The translations under genes and the position numbers were made by a program. A DNA stretch of 64,000 nt from Dugong dugon (Eukaryota; Chordata; Mammalia; Sirenia; Dugongidae): the NCBI GenBank assembly GCA_030035585.1, contig CM057462.1, positions 113,703,234-113,767,233 on the forward strand, read 5' to 3'. Positions 44,726-54,000 of the stretch are shown one piece after another; within the stretch, counting starts at the first letter, position 1, and each line of letters opens with the position of its first letter. A model generated the notes under the pieces. It searched no databases, was not told where the DNA came from, and was given only the letters and a program-made list of their open reading frames with translations.

Positions 44726-45294
44726 TCAACACTGCTAACTTATCTGAGTTCTTAAGGGAAGATTTTGAAAGAGTCTATCCATAACGCCTCTAAAAGTCTT
44801 GTAAAAAAAAATAAGTTTTCTGACCTACTATGGCTATTTTATTTTTAATCTCTGGGAAGTAATGTTTCATTATCTTTTATATCGCTCACATAGGGACATA
44901 TTCAGCTCTTCCGATTATGCACTTCCTAACAGTGTCTCATCTAAGGGGCATTATTGACATTATAATCATCTTTAGTGTTTTGACTTTCATATTTATTCTA
45001 ACATTGGACCTGCAAATAAATAAATGCATTTATTATGATGATTTTCCAACAACGGCAGTTAAACGTCTTTGTTCTAAAAAGATCAGAATATTATGACAAT
45101 TTCCCGACAGAAGAAAGTGTCTTGAGGAAGAGACACCTTTCTTTAATTCATACAAAGACACCATACAGGTTTGCAGCTGCACTGTCCCACAATGCTTAAC
45201 AGTGTTGAGAAAACAGTAGGAGTTTAATGAATGAGCAAGTGAATAAACAAAGCATTTTAAAGAGCATGGATACTGTAAACGATCATGACTATAG
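44726..45294. other. no feature recognised; short L2/MIR-like tail near the end
   Basis: CCACAATGCTTAACAGTG to TTTAATGAATGAGCAAGTG (45187-45240) resembles an L2 terminus. The rest is unassigned. Confidence 0.4.
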
Positions 45295-45722
45295 AAGGCA
45301 GTTTTGTGAATGGTCTACAACACAGACTCTGGAGTGCAAGTAACAGAGGTCAAATTTTAGTTCTATTGCTTACTGTCTGGGTGTCATGAATGAGTTATTT
45401 AACCTTTCTGTGCCTCATTTTCCTCATTTGTAAAATGCAATAATAACAGCATACAGTTTATAGGGTTACTGGGAGGACTAACTGAGTTAATGCACATAGT
45501 GGACTTAGTATTGTGTCCTATTCAGCAGCAGTCTAAAGCATCATAGTCTATAGCTGGTGCCTGGTAGACTGCAGTCTCTATTTTTAAAATGTGCCTAGCA
45601 CAGAGTTTTGCAGATATTCAGAATTCCACACATATTGTTGGATTGAATAGAATTGATGAGAGTAAGAAAATTGCAGAAATAAAATTCTACATCTTTAGAA
45701 TCTTATTATTGTTCAAACCAAG
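45295..45722 (+). repeat. old tandem duplication, copy B (MIR plus flank)
   Basis: A sense MIR (GACTCTGGAGTGCAAGTAAC, GAGTTATTTAACCTTTCTG, CTCATTTTCCTCATTTGTAA) is followed by GCATCATAGTCTATAGCTGG, TTTTTAAAATGTGCCTAGC, GAATTGATGAGAGTAAG and AGAATCTTATTATTGTTCAA, paralleling copy A about 1 kb upstream. Confidence 0.68.
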
Positions 45723-45771
45723 GTAAGTGTTTAATAAAAGCTTTGGCTATGAACATGATAATAGTAGTTAT

Positions 45772-46259
45772 GTTAGTCATGGTTCTCCAGAGAAATAGAT
45801 TCAATATGATTATATATATATCCATACACATATATACATACATGCTACATACATCATACGTAGATACATACATACAGAGAGAGATTTTTTTTGTTTAAGA
45901 AATTGGATCACGCGATTATGAGGGTTGACAAGTTCAAAATGCATAGGTCAAGCAACAAGTTGGAAACTCCAGCAGTCTTATGTCTGAAATTGGTAGTCCA
46001 TGCTGTAGCCTGTAAACTCTGAAGGGATTTCTACGTTACAGTCTTGAGGCAGAATTGCTTCTCAGGAAACATCGGTTCTTGTTTTAAATCCTTCAACTGA
46101 TTGAATGAGGCCCATCCACATTATGGAGGGTAATCTACTTTATTTAACTGATTTAAATGTTAATCATTTAAATACCTTCACAACAACATCTAGACTAGTA
46201 TTTGATCCAACAACTGGCCACCACAGTCTAGCCAAACTGACATATAAAATTAACCACCA
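45772..46259 (-). mobile_element. MLT1-type MaLR LTR, solitary fossil
   Basis: The plus-strand order TGTTAGTCATGGTTCTCCAG, AAGAAATTGGATCACGCGAT, CCTTCAACTGATTGAATGAG, GCCCATCCACATTATGGAGG and ACATATAAAATTAACCACC is the complement of an MLT1A/B LTR (ERVL-MaLR). A single near full-length LTR with no internal region visible. Broken and ancient, of eutherian-wide age. Low-complexity ATAC repeats lie near its start. Confidence 0.9.
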
Positions 46260-46262
46260 TAT

Positions 46263-46277
46263 TGATGATGATGATGA
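46263..46277. repeat. short (GAT)n microsatellite
   Basis: TGATGATGATGATGAT directly follows the LTR end. Confidence 0.8.
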
Positions 46278-46434
46278 TAAGAACAAAAAATTGATTGGAA
46301 AGGAGAATGTTGGGGGCATGTGGTACACAATCTTTAAGATAAAGATAAGAAATATATTCTAGAAGATCAAGAAAAGGAATGAAATAACATGGAGATGTGT
46401 TTAAAAGTTAGACGAGAATTTTTTTTCTTTTTTT

Positions 46435-46873
46435 TTTTTTTTTTTATTGTACTTCAGGTGAAGGCTTACAGAACAAATAGTTTCTCAAGAAACAGTAGTA
46501 CACATATTGTTTTATGACATTGGTTAACAACCCCACTACATGTCAATCCTCTCCCTTCTCAACCTTTTTTTTTTTTGGTGAAAATATACATAGCCAAAGA
46601 TACACCATTTCAAAAATTTCTACATGCACAGCTCAGTGACATTGACTACACTCTTCCAATTGTGCTGCTATTCTCACTTTAGATGAAGGCTTACAGAAGA
46701 AAATAGTTTCTCATTTAACAGTTAGTACACATGTTGCCCTATGACAATGGTTAACAACCTCACAACACACCAACACTATCCTTACTCAACCTTGGGTTCC
46801 CTATCACCAGTTTTCCTGTCCCTTTCTGCCTTCTAGTCCTTGTCCCTAGACTGCTGTGCCTCATTTGGCACCA
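46435..46873 (-). mobile_element. nest of three LINE 3' ends
   Basis: 46445-46565 is the end of the same LINE family as 25104-26262 (TGTACTTCAGGTGAAGGCTT, ACATATTGTTTTATGACATT). 46566-46677 is a T-run plus GGTGAAAATATACATAGCC and CTCAGTGACATTGACTACAC, the complement of the L1 end seen at 4660-4728. 46678-46873 is a second copy of the first family (AGATGAAGGCTTACAGAAG, CCTATGACAATGGTTAACAA). All are in the same orientation. Confidence 0.75.
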
Positions 46874-46940
46874 AATATTTTTAATGTGTACTTGGCACCA
46901 TCATCTCTACCCTGGATTATTGAGGCACTTCCTAACAGGG

Positions 46941-47112
46941 GAAACCCTAGTGGTGCAATGGTTAAGAGCTACAGCTACTAACCAAAAGGTCAACTGTATG
47001 AATCCACCAGGTGCTGCTTGGAAACTCTGTGGGGCAGTTCTACTCTGTCCTATAGGGTCGCTATGAGTAGGAATTGACTCCACGGCAGTGGGTGTGGTTT
47101 TTTCATTTTTTT
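46941..47112 (+). mobile_element. AfroSINE
   Basis: GAAACCCTAGTGGTGCAATG, GGTCAACTGTATGAATCCAC, CTATAGGGTCGCTATGAGTA, CCACGGCAGTGGGTGTGG. Target duplication TCCTAACAGGG-like at 46930-46940 and 47113-47123. Confidence 0.94.
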
Positions 47113-47129
47113 TCCTAACAGGGAATCAT

Positions 47130-47760
47130 TTTTGACTTTGTTTCCTTCCAATATATTCTCAAGCATCCAGAATGATCTTTTGTAAAGCATGAGTCAGACT
47201 ACAAGTCAAAGTCCTCACAAAGGCCTACCAGTCCCTTAATAATCTGCACCAACCCTCCCACACACATTCTTCTATGACCTCATCTCTTTGACTTCTGCTT
47301 CACACATTCTCCTCCTTGCTGTTTCTTGAATGTACCAGACACACTCCTGCTTTAGGGCTTTCCTTGAAGCTATTCCCTCTGCCTCGATGCTTTTTCTTCA
47401 GATATTTGTTGGGATAATTTCTTCATCTCCTTCAAGACTTTTCTCTATTGTTACTTTCTCAACACTACCTACCAATGCCCCTCTACTTAATACTACAACC
47501 TGTGCCACCTCCACCCTCACCCTGCCTCTATTTAGTTTATACTGTTTATTTATTACATTTATATTTATTGTCTCTCTGCCTCCACCTGAGTGCCCCTCCT
47601 CCACGAAGAACTGCAAGAAGCTGCAGTTCTTTGCCAATTTTGTTCACTGATGCAATCCAAGGGCCTTGAACAGTACCTGACCCCTAATAGGTATTCAATA
47701 AATATTAGTTGTCTGAATAAATACATAAACTTTAAAGTTAAATTATGTCCAAATGAGTTT
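47130..47760 (+). mobile_element. L2 3' region, sense
   Basis: CTACCAGTCCCTTAATAATC, TTCTCCTCCTTGCTGTTTCT, AGACACACTCCTGCTTTAGG, TATTCCCTCTGCCTCGATGC, TTTGTTCACTGATGCAATCC, AACAGTACCTGACCCC, GGTATTCAATAAATATTAG match L2 in order. Frames at 47330-47865 are L2 read-throughs without protein homology. Confidence 0.82.
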
Positions 47761-47856
47761 AAGATACCTGGTTTTCTTTTATCTTTTTCCTCTTGCCATT
47801 GTTTTTCCTTTCTGTTTAAATCCCATCCAAATTTTCATTTTTCACTGATAGTGCTT
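47487..47856 (+). repeat. local direct duplication, copy 1
   Basis: Matches 48993-49351 along its full length (about 370 versus 359 bp) at roughly 85-90% by eye. Shared runs include TTTATTTATTACATTTATAT, GTTCACTGATGCAATCC and CATAAACTTTAAAGTTAAAT versus TATAAACTTTAAAGTTAAAT. Contains the last part of the L2 plus about 100 bp of unique sequence. Confidence 0.93.
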
Positions 47857-47883
47857 TGGTTATAGGAGGACTACCATGAGAAA

Positions 47884-48066
47884 GGAGCCCTGGTGGCACA
47901 GTGGTAAAGAGCTTGGCGGCTAACCAAATGGCCAGCAGTTCGAATCCACCAGCAGCTCCTTGGAAACCCTATGGGGCAGTTCTACTCTGTGCTATAGGGT
48001 CGACTACTCTGTCCTATAGGGTCAACTGTGAGTGGGAATTGTCTCAACGGCGGCGTTTTTTTTTTG
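47884..48066 (+). mobile_element. AfroSINE with internal duplication
   Basis: GGAGCCCTGGTGGCACAGTG, GCAGTTCGAATCCACCAGC. The stretch ACTCTGTGCTATAGGGTCG is followed directly by ACTCTGTCCTATAGGGTCA, a tandem duplication of about 24 bp not seen in other copies. Target duplication ACCATGAGAAA (47873-47883) and ACCACGAGAAA (48067-48077). Confidence 0.95.
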
Positions 48067-48077
48067 ACCACGAGAAA

Positions 48078-48992
48078 ATTAAAACTCTCTTTCCTGGCAC
48101 AGGTCTAATATGAGCAAAGAATATACAGAGTTTAGAAGAGCAAGATTTTGTTTTGATTTGTTTTGCTTTGTTATACTCAGCCAAAAACTACATGCCTTTT
48201 CCGTGCCAATTTGCAACCCACAAAATACAGAGGTTTGTATCATTTATATAAAAACATTCCTGATTCAAATCTTTCTTGAAGAAGCTAACATTTGTTTTAA
48301 TTAATAATTTTAAGGTGTAAGAAAAAAATGCATAAATGAGTTTCCAAGAAAACAAATCAATATTCACAATCATCAGTGTATTTCTGGTTGCAAAGAAAAG
48401 TACAAGCTTATAAATAATGCATAGAACATAGGGATTATAAAATAGAGGGGGAAAACTAAATTGCGCAAAAAGAGAAACTTTAGGATGGAAGCGCACGTTT
48501 AAAATACATATTAATCAAAAATTTTTGAGGCTCTTAGGTAGCTAAGAAAGGTAACTTAATCAGAAGTACAGGTACCTTTGTCCCATGTATACATTGACAT
48601 ATATATATATATACACATATACATCTCCACTCACTGCACATATTTTTATTTAAAGGAAGACTAGGAAATTGTGTATGTTTAATGTACTAAACAACTAATA
48701 AACAAAGATTGAGAAATTAACCTTTTTTTCCTAATGCAAACCTTTCTCTATATATACATTTAAATTTTTGTTAAGCCCAGTAAATGTAAAGTTTGTTTCC
48801 ACTTAGCCTCAACTATTAAATTGTACAGTCTCAGCTGAAAAATATACTATGTAAAGAGCCTTTGTTGTTTGTTTGCTGCTCTTTCCTAGTAGATATTTTA
48901 ATTATTTAAAATAATCTCAGCAAATTTAATCTTAATTTTCTGGTAAACTTTATGAATTGCTTACTTTAAAAAAATAATTCAGTAAGAGCAGG
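48078..48992. other. no gene; AT-rich, (TA)n at about 48598-48613
   Basis: Minus-strand frame 48188-48496 (102 codons, Phe/Leu-rich) has no recognisable domain and AT-driven composition. Nothing else assignable. Confidence 0.42.
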
Positions 48993-49351
48993 TTAATACT
49001 ACATCTTGTGCCACTTCACCCTCACTCTGCCTCTAGTTTATATTGTTTATTTATTACATTTATATTTATTGTCTCTCTGCCTCTACCCGGGTGCCCCTCC
49101 TCCACAAAAAATTCAAGAAGCTTTAGATTTGTCAGTTTTGTTCACTGATGCAATCCCAGGGTCTTGAACGGTACCTGACCCCTAGAAGGTACTCAATAAA
49201 TATTAGTTGTCTGAAAAAATATATAAACTTTAAAGTTAAATTACATCCTAATGAGTTTAAGATACCTTACTTCTTTATCCTTTTTCCTTGGTATTGTTTT
49301 TCCTTTTTGTTTAAATTTCATCCAAATTTTTGTCTTTCGCTGATATTACTT
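48993..49351 (+). repeat. local direct duplication, copy 2 (includes L2 end)
   Basis: Second copy of 47487-47856. The L2 terminus is repeated (GTACTCAATAAATATTAGTT). The SINE at 47884 lies just outside copy 1 and is absent beyond copy 2. Confidence 0.93.
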
Positions 49352-50342
49352 TTTTTTTTCTCCATGTTTACTACCTGTCTAGTAAAGTATTTAGAAAATT
49401 GCTCTTCCTATTTTGGATTAAATTTTATTTAATTTCTAAGTCCAAGTGGTTAATGTGTTAAGAACTTTAAATATTATTAAAGAAAAATGAATTTTTTCAT
49501 TCATAAACTTGTAATCTTGCAAAGCAATTCATTCATTCGTTAGCATTTGTTCATTCAACAATTATTTCTATATCCTTTTTTTGTTTTTTTTTTTTAAACC
49601 AAAGCAGAGTTTGACTTTTTGATTTAAGGGGATGCCGTATTGTGCCTGGTGCTGTGATACGTTGCATTTAGCTGTCAATATCTATAAACATTTTTCAGTA
49701 TGACCTGTGAATGTTAAACTGTTTACAGTATTTTCTGCAATTATCTCTTCAGAAAAGTGGCAGAGGAAATGGGCTCATATCACCCATAGAATTTCAGAAG
49801 TATCTAGTGAAAATCACTGTAACTTGGTTTCTGTTTTAAGATACTACATGTCAGTTATTATCATTCACTTAGATTATTTTTATGTCTAAAAATATTTTAG
49901 AATGGCTTTCACTGCTATTCCTTGACATCCTCCTGGTGCTCAGGTCACTATGATTTCCCTTTTCAATGGCAGTCTTTGATTATTTAAGAAATAGGAAAAT
50001 ACCATTTGGGGTTCGTTACCAACCTCTTCATCAGAAAGCATTACTTAAAAGAGGAAAAGAAAGAGGAGATAAATAAAAGAGAAGCTCAAGAGATGATGAA
50101 TAAGCAATTAACTTGTTTTCTTACTAATATGACACCCATGATGTAGATGGCTTTGCTGTATACCTACTTAAGTGACTCAGAGTAGACAGTTATATACTTA
50201 CAGCTAACAACTTTCTCTTTTTTCAATGAGGAAAATCAGATCTAAAGAGAATAAAATTTAATGCTAACATTTCTGCTTTTTCTCTTAAGAAACCTCCTCT
50301 ATGAGAGGATTAACATCTTAAAACAGGGTCATCATATACAAA
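49352..50342. other. no feature recognised
   Basis: AT-rich non-coding sequence. Confidence 0.4.
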
Positions 50343-50344
50343 TA

Positions 50345-50660
50345 CAGGTAGTTCCCAACTTAATGACATATTCGAGCTATGACGAACCACACTTACAACC
50401 ATCTTTTTTTTTTTTTTTTGTCACATCGTTAGTAATATGTATTAAGTACAGTGTTTTGGCATGTAATTTGCTGATGTTATCATTGTCATGCCAACACTCA
50501 AAGACTAATAAAGATCGGATTTACAAAAATACTGATAATAAAAGGCAATAATAACGAAAACTAAAATAAATAAATAAATGAGGTATTAGACTTATGTCAG
50601 GACCAACTTAATAAATGAGTTGTCAGAATGGAACTCTGACGTTAAGTCAGGGACTACCTG
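50345..50660. mobile_element. Tc1/mariner (Tigger-like) non-autonomous element with intact TIRs
   Basis: Left end CAGGTAGTTCCCAACTTAAT, right end complement CAGGTAGTCCCTGACTTAAC: about 24-bp terminal inverted repeats. TA dinucleotides at 50343-50344 and 50661-50662 are the expected target duplication. The 316-bp interior has a T-run and a TAAATAAATAAAT tract and no transposase. The overlapping 96-codon frame is incidental. Confidence 0.88.
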
Positions 50661-50662
50661 TA

Positions 50663-51040
50663 TAAGTTCCAAATTTCTTTTCCATATTCAAACACACACT
50701 TATATAAGCAAACCAATTGTAGTTGTACTCAAACACTCATGGCTGTAATAGGAAAGCAGACTTTAAGGTATGAGAAATAAGATAATGTCTCACCACCACC
50801 TAATCATTTCCCTTAATAGTAAGCAATATCAGAATAAGGGAGGAAGTCTCTCACCCCCTCCATGTGTTCCCTAGGTTCCCCCTATGGAGAGGAATGGCTC
50901 ACACTGGTTCAGTGATGTTTACAAAATGTCATCAACTGAGTGTTAAGTCTTTCCATAATGAACGTGAATGTTTGAAATACAAAACCAAAACTGGTAGATG
51001 TAGCTTGTAGATTTAAATTCAGACTAATAAATAGTTGTTA
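50663..51040. other. no feature recognised
   Basis: Non-coding AT-rich sequence. Confidence 0.4.
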
Positions 51041-51070
51041 TAAAAATAGCTAACATTTTCTGAGAGCCTA

Positions 51071-51288
51071 AAGCCAGAAACCAAAAAAACCCTGGTGCCT
51101 TCAAGTTGGTTCCAACTCACAGTGACCCTCTAGGACCGAGGAGAACTTCCCCACAGGATTTCCAAGGCTGTAATCTTTACAGGAGCAGACTGCTTCATCT
51201 TTCTCCCTCTAAGCAACGGGTAGGTTTGAACCACTGACCTTTTGGTTAGCAGCCCAGCTCATTAACCACTGAGCCAGCAGGGCTCTCT
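51071..51288 (-). mobile_element. AfroSINE, long form, first of same-site pair
   Basis: CAAAAAAACCCTGGTGCCTT, GCTGTAATCTTTACAGGAGC, CTTTTGGTTAGCAGCCCAGC, end CAGCAGGGCTC. Flanks TCTGAGAGCCTA (51059-51070) and TCTGAGTGCCTA (51289-51300). Confidence 0.94.
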
Positions 51289-51300
51289 TCTGAGTGCCTA

Positions 51301-51467
51301 CAGAACAGAACAGAACCCATTGCGATCAAGTGGATTCCAACACATAGCAATACTATAGGACAGAGTAGAACTGCTCCCATAGGGTTTCCAAGGAGCAGCT
51401 GGTGGATTTGAACTGCTGACCTTTTGGTTAGCAGCCTGACGTTTAACCACTGTGCCACCAAGGCTTC
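51301..51467 (-). mobile_element. AfroSINE, second of same-site pair
   Basis: CAGAACCCATTGCGATCAAG, TCCCATAGGGTTTCCAAGG, end CCACCAAGGCTTC. Flanks TCTGAGTGCCTA at 51289-51300 and 51468-51479, identical. Confidence 0.95.
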
Positions 51468-51637
51468 TCTGAGTGCCTATTAGGTGTGAAATATTTTGCC
51501 AAATGTTGATCATCTCATAAACAAAACAAATTTTTAAAAACCGTATTATGTGAGTAGTGTGTAGGTGGTATTATTTTACAGATTAAATGAATTAAGATTA
51601 CAAGAGATTAAATGACTTCTCCAATGTTTTAGAGCTA

Positions 51638-51854
51638 TTACTACTAGTACTGGTTGCCATTAAGTTGATTCCAACTCATGGCAACCCCACGTGTGTCAGA
51701 GTAGAGCTTTGCTCCATAAGGTTTTCAATGGCTGGTTTTTCAGAAACAGATGGCTAGGACTTTCTTCTGAGGCACCTCTGGGTAGATTTGAACTGCCAAC
51801 CTTATGGTTAGCAGCTGAGCGTGTTAACTATTTGCGCCACCCAGGGGTTCTGTC
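51638..51854 (-). mobile_element. second AfroSINE subfamily in MIR
   Basis: CTGGTTGCCATTAAGTTGAT, CACGTGTGTCAGAGTAGAGC, CTAGGACTTTCTTCTGAGGC, GCGCCACCCAGGGGTTC. TTAGAGCTA flanks at 51629-51637 and 51855-51863. Confidence 0.94.
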
Positions 51855-51907
51855 TTAGAGCTAAGAAGTGGCAAATCCAGTATAGCCCAGGTGGTACTAA
51901 CCCCAAA

Positions 51908-52049
51908 AAAACCCATTCCGACTCAAAGTGACCCTACAGGACAGAGTAGAACCGCCCCATAGAGTTTCCAAGGAGAGGCTGGTGGATTCCAAAAGCGACC
52001 TTTTTGGCTAGCAACCAAGCTCTTAACCACTGCACCATGAGGGCTCCAA
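51908..52049 (-). mobile_element. AfroSINE, 3'-shortened
   Basis: AACCCATTCCGACTCAAAG shows loss of about 15 bp of the GTTGCCGTCGAGTCG part. End CACCATGAGGGCTCCA. Target duplication TACTAACCCCAAA at 51895-51907 and 52050-52062, exact 13 bp. Confidence 0.95.
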
Positions 52050-52192
52050 TACTAACCCCAAAGGTATGATCTTATCCACTAGGCAGTTTTTCATAGTTTC
52101 TGACTTAGAGTACTTTTCCAAAATTATGTCTGGATAGTGAAAAGTATACTGTGTACTTAAAGGGTCGATAAAGGGGATCTGTTGAAGGTCAA

Positions 52193-52973
52193 GGTACTAA
52201 TTATATATTGCTGTGTAACAAATTGCCTCAAAATTTAGCAGCTTAATGCAACAAACATGTATTTTCTCATAGTTTCTGTGGGTCAGGAATTTGAGCAGAG
52301 TTTAACTGCGTCCTCTGGATCAGATCTCTTACAAGGCTGCAGTGAAGGTATCCACCAGGGCTGCGGTCACCTCAAGGCTTGATTAGGGCAGGAGCTGCTC
52401 CCAAGCTCACTCAGATAGTTGACAGCAAGATTCAGCTCCTCGTAGGTTGTTGGACTGAAGGCCTTAGTTCCTCACTGGTTATTGGCTGGAAGCCTCCCTG
52501 TTTCTTGCCACATGGGCCTCTCCATAGAGCAGCTCGCAGCTGGCTTCCATCAGAGTGAGCAAGCAAGAGAGTGTGAGCAAAACAGAAGCCAGAGCCTTTT
52601 TGTAACCTAATCTCAGAAGTGACATCCGTATCTTTTGCCATTTTCTATTCATTAGAAGTCCCTGGGAGGTATAAATAGGGCATAATCGGTTGCTAACCGA
52701 AAGTTTGGCAGTTAGAGTCCACCCAGACACGCCTCAGAAGAAAGTCCTGGCCATCTACTTCTGAAAAATCAGCCATCAAAAACTCTATGGAGCACAGTTC
52801 TACTGTGACACAAATGGGGTTGCCATGAGTTGGAATATCGAAGGTAACTGGTTTTTTTTCAAATTCATTAAAAGGGTGTTACCAGATCCAGCCCACACTC
52901 AACCGGAGGGAATTACACATGAATATCAGGAGGAGGAGAGCATTGGGAGCCGTCTTAGCACCTGCCCACCACA
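52193..52973 (-). mobile_element. MLT1-type MaLR LTR, fossil, split by a SINE
   Basis: Plus-strand order TTATATATTGCTGTGTAACA, TCATAGTTTCTGTGGGTCAG, TTGCCACATGGGCCTCTCCA and, after the SINE, CAGGAGGAGGAGAGCATTGG and GCCCACCACA is the complement of an MLT1 LTR of the AGTTATCTATTGCTG type. Solitary, old and broken. SINE 52659-52862 interrupts it. Confidence 0.85.
52659..52862 (+). mobile_element. second AfroSINE subfamily inside MLT1 LTR
   Basis: TCCCTGGGAGGTATAAATAG, GGTTGCTAACCGAAAGTTTG, CACCCAGACACGCCTCAG, GGCCATCTACTTCTGAAAAA, GGAGCACAGTTCTACTGTG. Target duplication ATTCATTAGAAG (52647-52658) and ATTCATTAAAAG (52863-52874). Confidence 0.95.
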
Positions 52974-53329
52974 GTCCAGAAAGCGGTCTCAGAGAATATT
53001 GAGGACTAAAGGCTCACTTGAATCTGTTCTGTATCTGGCTCTGAAAAGACTGCTGAAGTCTAAGTGTCCTTCAGTAACTTCTATCACAAGTCAGACAGAG
53101 CTTAACATTATACCAAGTACAGGATGCTAACCTCTAGCATGGCCTGAGAAACAGTATAAATCTGTCTAGGAGACACCTAGACGAAAATTCATTTCTTTTC
53201 AGAGTTAAAATTTTCATTTAAGATATTAGAAAAATGAAAAGATGAATGTCAGTAACCAATTTTGTATATATAATGAAAAAAAAAAGACTGTTTCTGGAAT
53301 CTTCTGGCCATGCTTAAAGATACATGTCA
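52974..53329. other. no feature recognised
   Basis: Non-coding. The 101-codon frame 52825-53130 runs from SINE through LTR and is incidental. Confidence 0.45.
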
Positions 53330-53490
53330 AAGATGCCAGTTGTTTGAACATAGGCAACTCCCTTAACCTGTCAGGCCTCAGGGTCCTGGTCTGTGATTCA
53401 GGCATGTACTAACTCTCTCACAGTGCTGTGATGAAGATTAAATAAGATGATATATGTGACAGTATTTTGTTAACTGGAAAGTGCAACATA
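53330..53490 (+). repeat. MIR, sense, diverged
   Basis: GGCAACTCCCTTAACCTGTC, AGGCCTCAGGGTCCTGG, GCTGTGATGAAGATTAAATA, AAGTGCAACATATAAATA keep MIR order. Confidence 0.65.
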
Positions 53491-53499
53491 TAAATATAG

Positions 53500-54000
53500 A
53501 TTTTGTCAGTACTCCTGTTCGCTACAGAACAGGATAGACTGTTAAGAACAGCTGCTTAGCATACAAGTAAGCTATCTTATTAGAGCAATAAATATCTTTG
53601 GAATAAGGATGAGAAATGAACTGTGTTGTTAAGGCATTCAAAGTACCATTAGTGGCCACATTTGCTGTTGATTTACTAAAGAGAAAGAAGACTCCCAGGC
53701 AATTTTGTTTCAAAAAGGCACTTGTATGTTTAGAACTTGCTTGCCTTGGACTTGCTGTGGAGGTTTGGGCCAATGCACCACCTTTTTGCACGGTTGAAGC
53801 AATCTGGCAGCATGCACTTACTTTAGCCATTTTCCTTCGGTCCATATTGCCCCCAATTAAAATGTTCCCATCCTGTGTGTCTTTGACTTACTTGAGAACG
53901 CATTTCCCCATTTCATATGAGGACTACATGGAATTTAGGCCCCCCCATGGACCGAAGAGTACATTAGCCTTTCTTCGTTAGTGGCCCAGATTGAAATCTT
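53500..54000. other. unassigned block with long open frames on both strands
   Basis: The plus frame 53616-53981 (121 codons, the longest in the window) and minus frame 53522-53845 (107 codons) overlap. Neither protein has a domain, signal peptide or membrane segment I recognise. Low stop density and a few CpGs set this apart. It could be a conserved non-coding element or a decayed retrocopy. I do not call a gene. Confidence 0.35.

Larger units (their letters stand above)
51041..52100 (-). repeat. MIR, antisense, carrying four SINE insertions
   Basis: MIR pieces AATAGCTAACATTTTCTGAG (51046-51064), ATTATTTTACAGATTAAATG, ACAAGAGATTAAATGACTTC and AGAGCTAAGAAGTGGCAAAT (51857-51876) are collinear once the SINEs at 51071-51288, 51301-51467, 51638-51854 and 51908-52049 are removed. 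About 810 of 1060 bp are SINE. Confidence 0.8.

Noticed and set aside
45772-46259. A full endogenous retrovirus between LTRs
   Set aside because: The three MLT1 LTRs (45.8, 52.2 and 57.7 kb) lie on the same strand, but the DNA between them is MIR, L2, SINE and unique sequence with no gag, pol or env homology visible. They are separate solitary LTRs.
47330-47865. Overlapping frames of 73 to 106 codons, Leu/Ser/Pro-rich
   Set aside because: They lie in the non-coding 3' region of an L2 and overlap in several registers.
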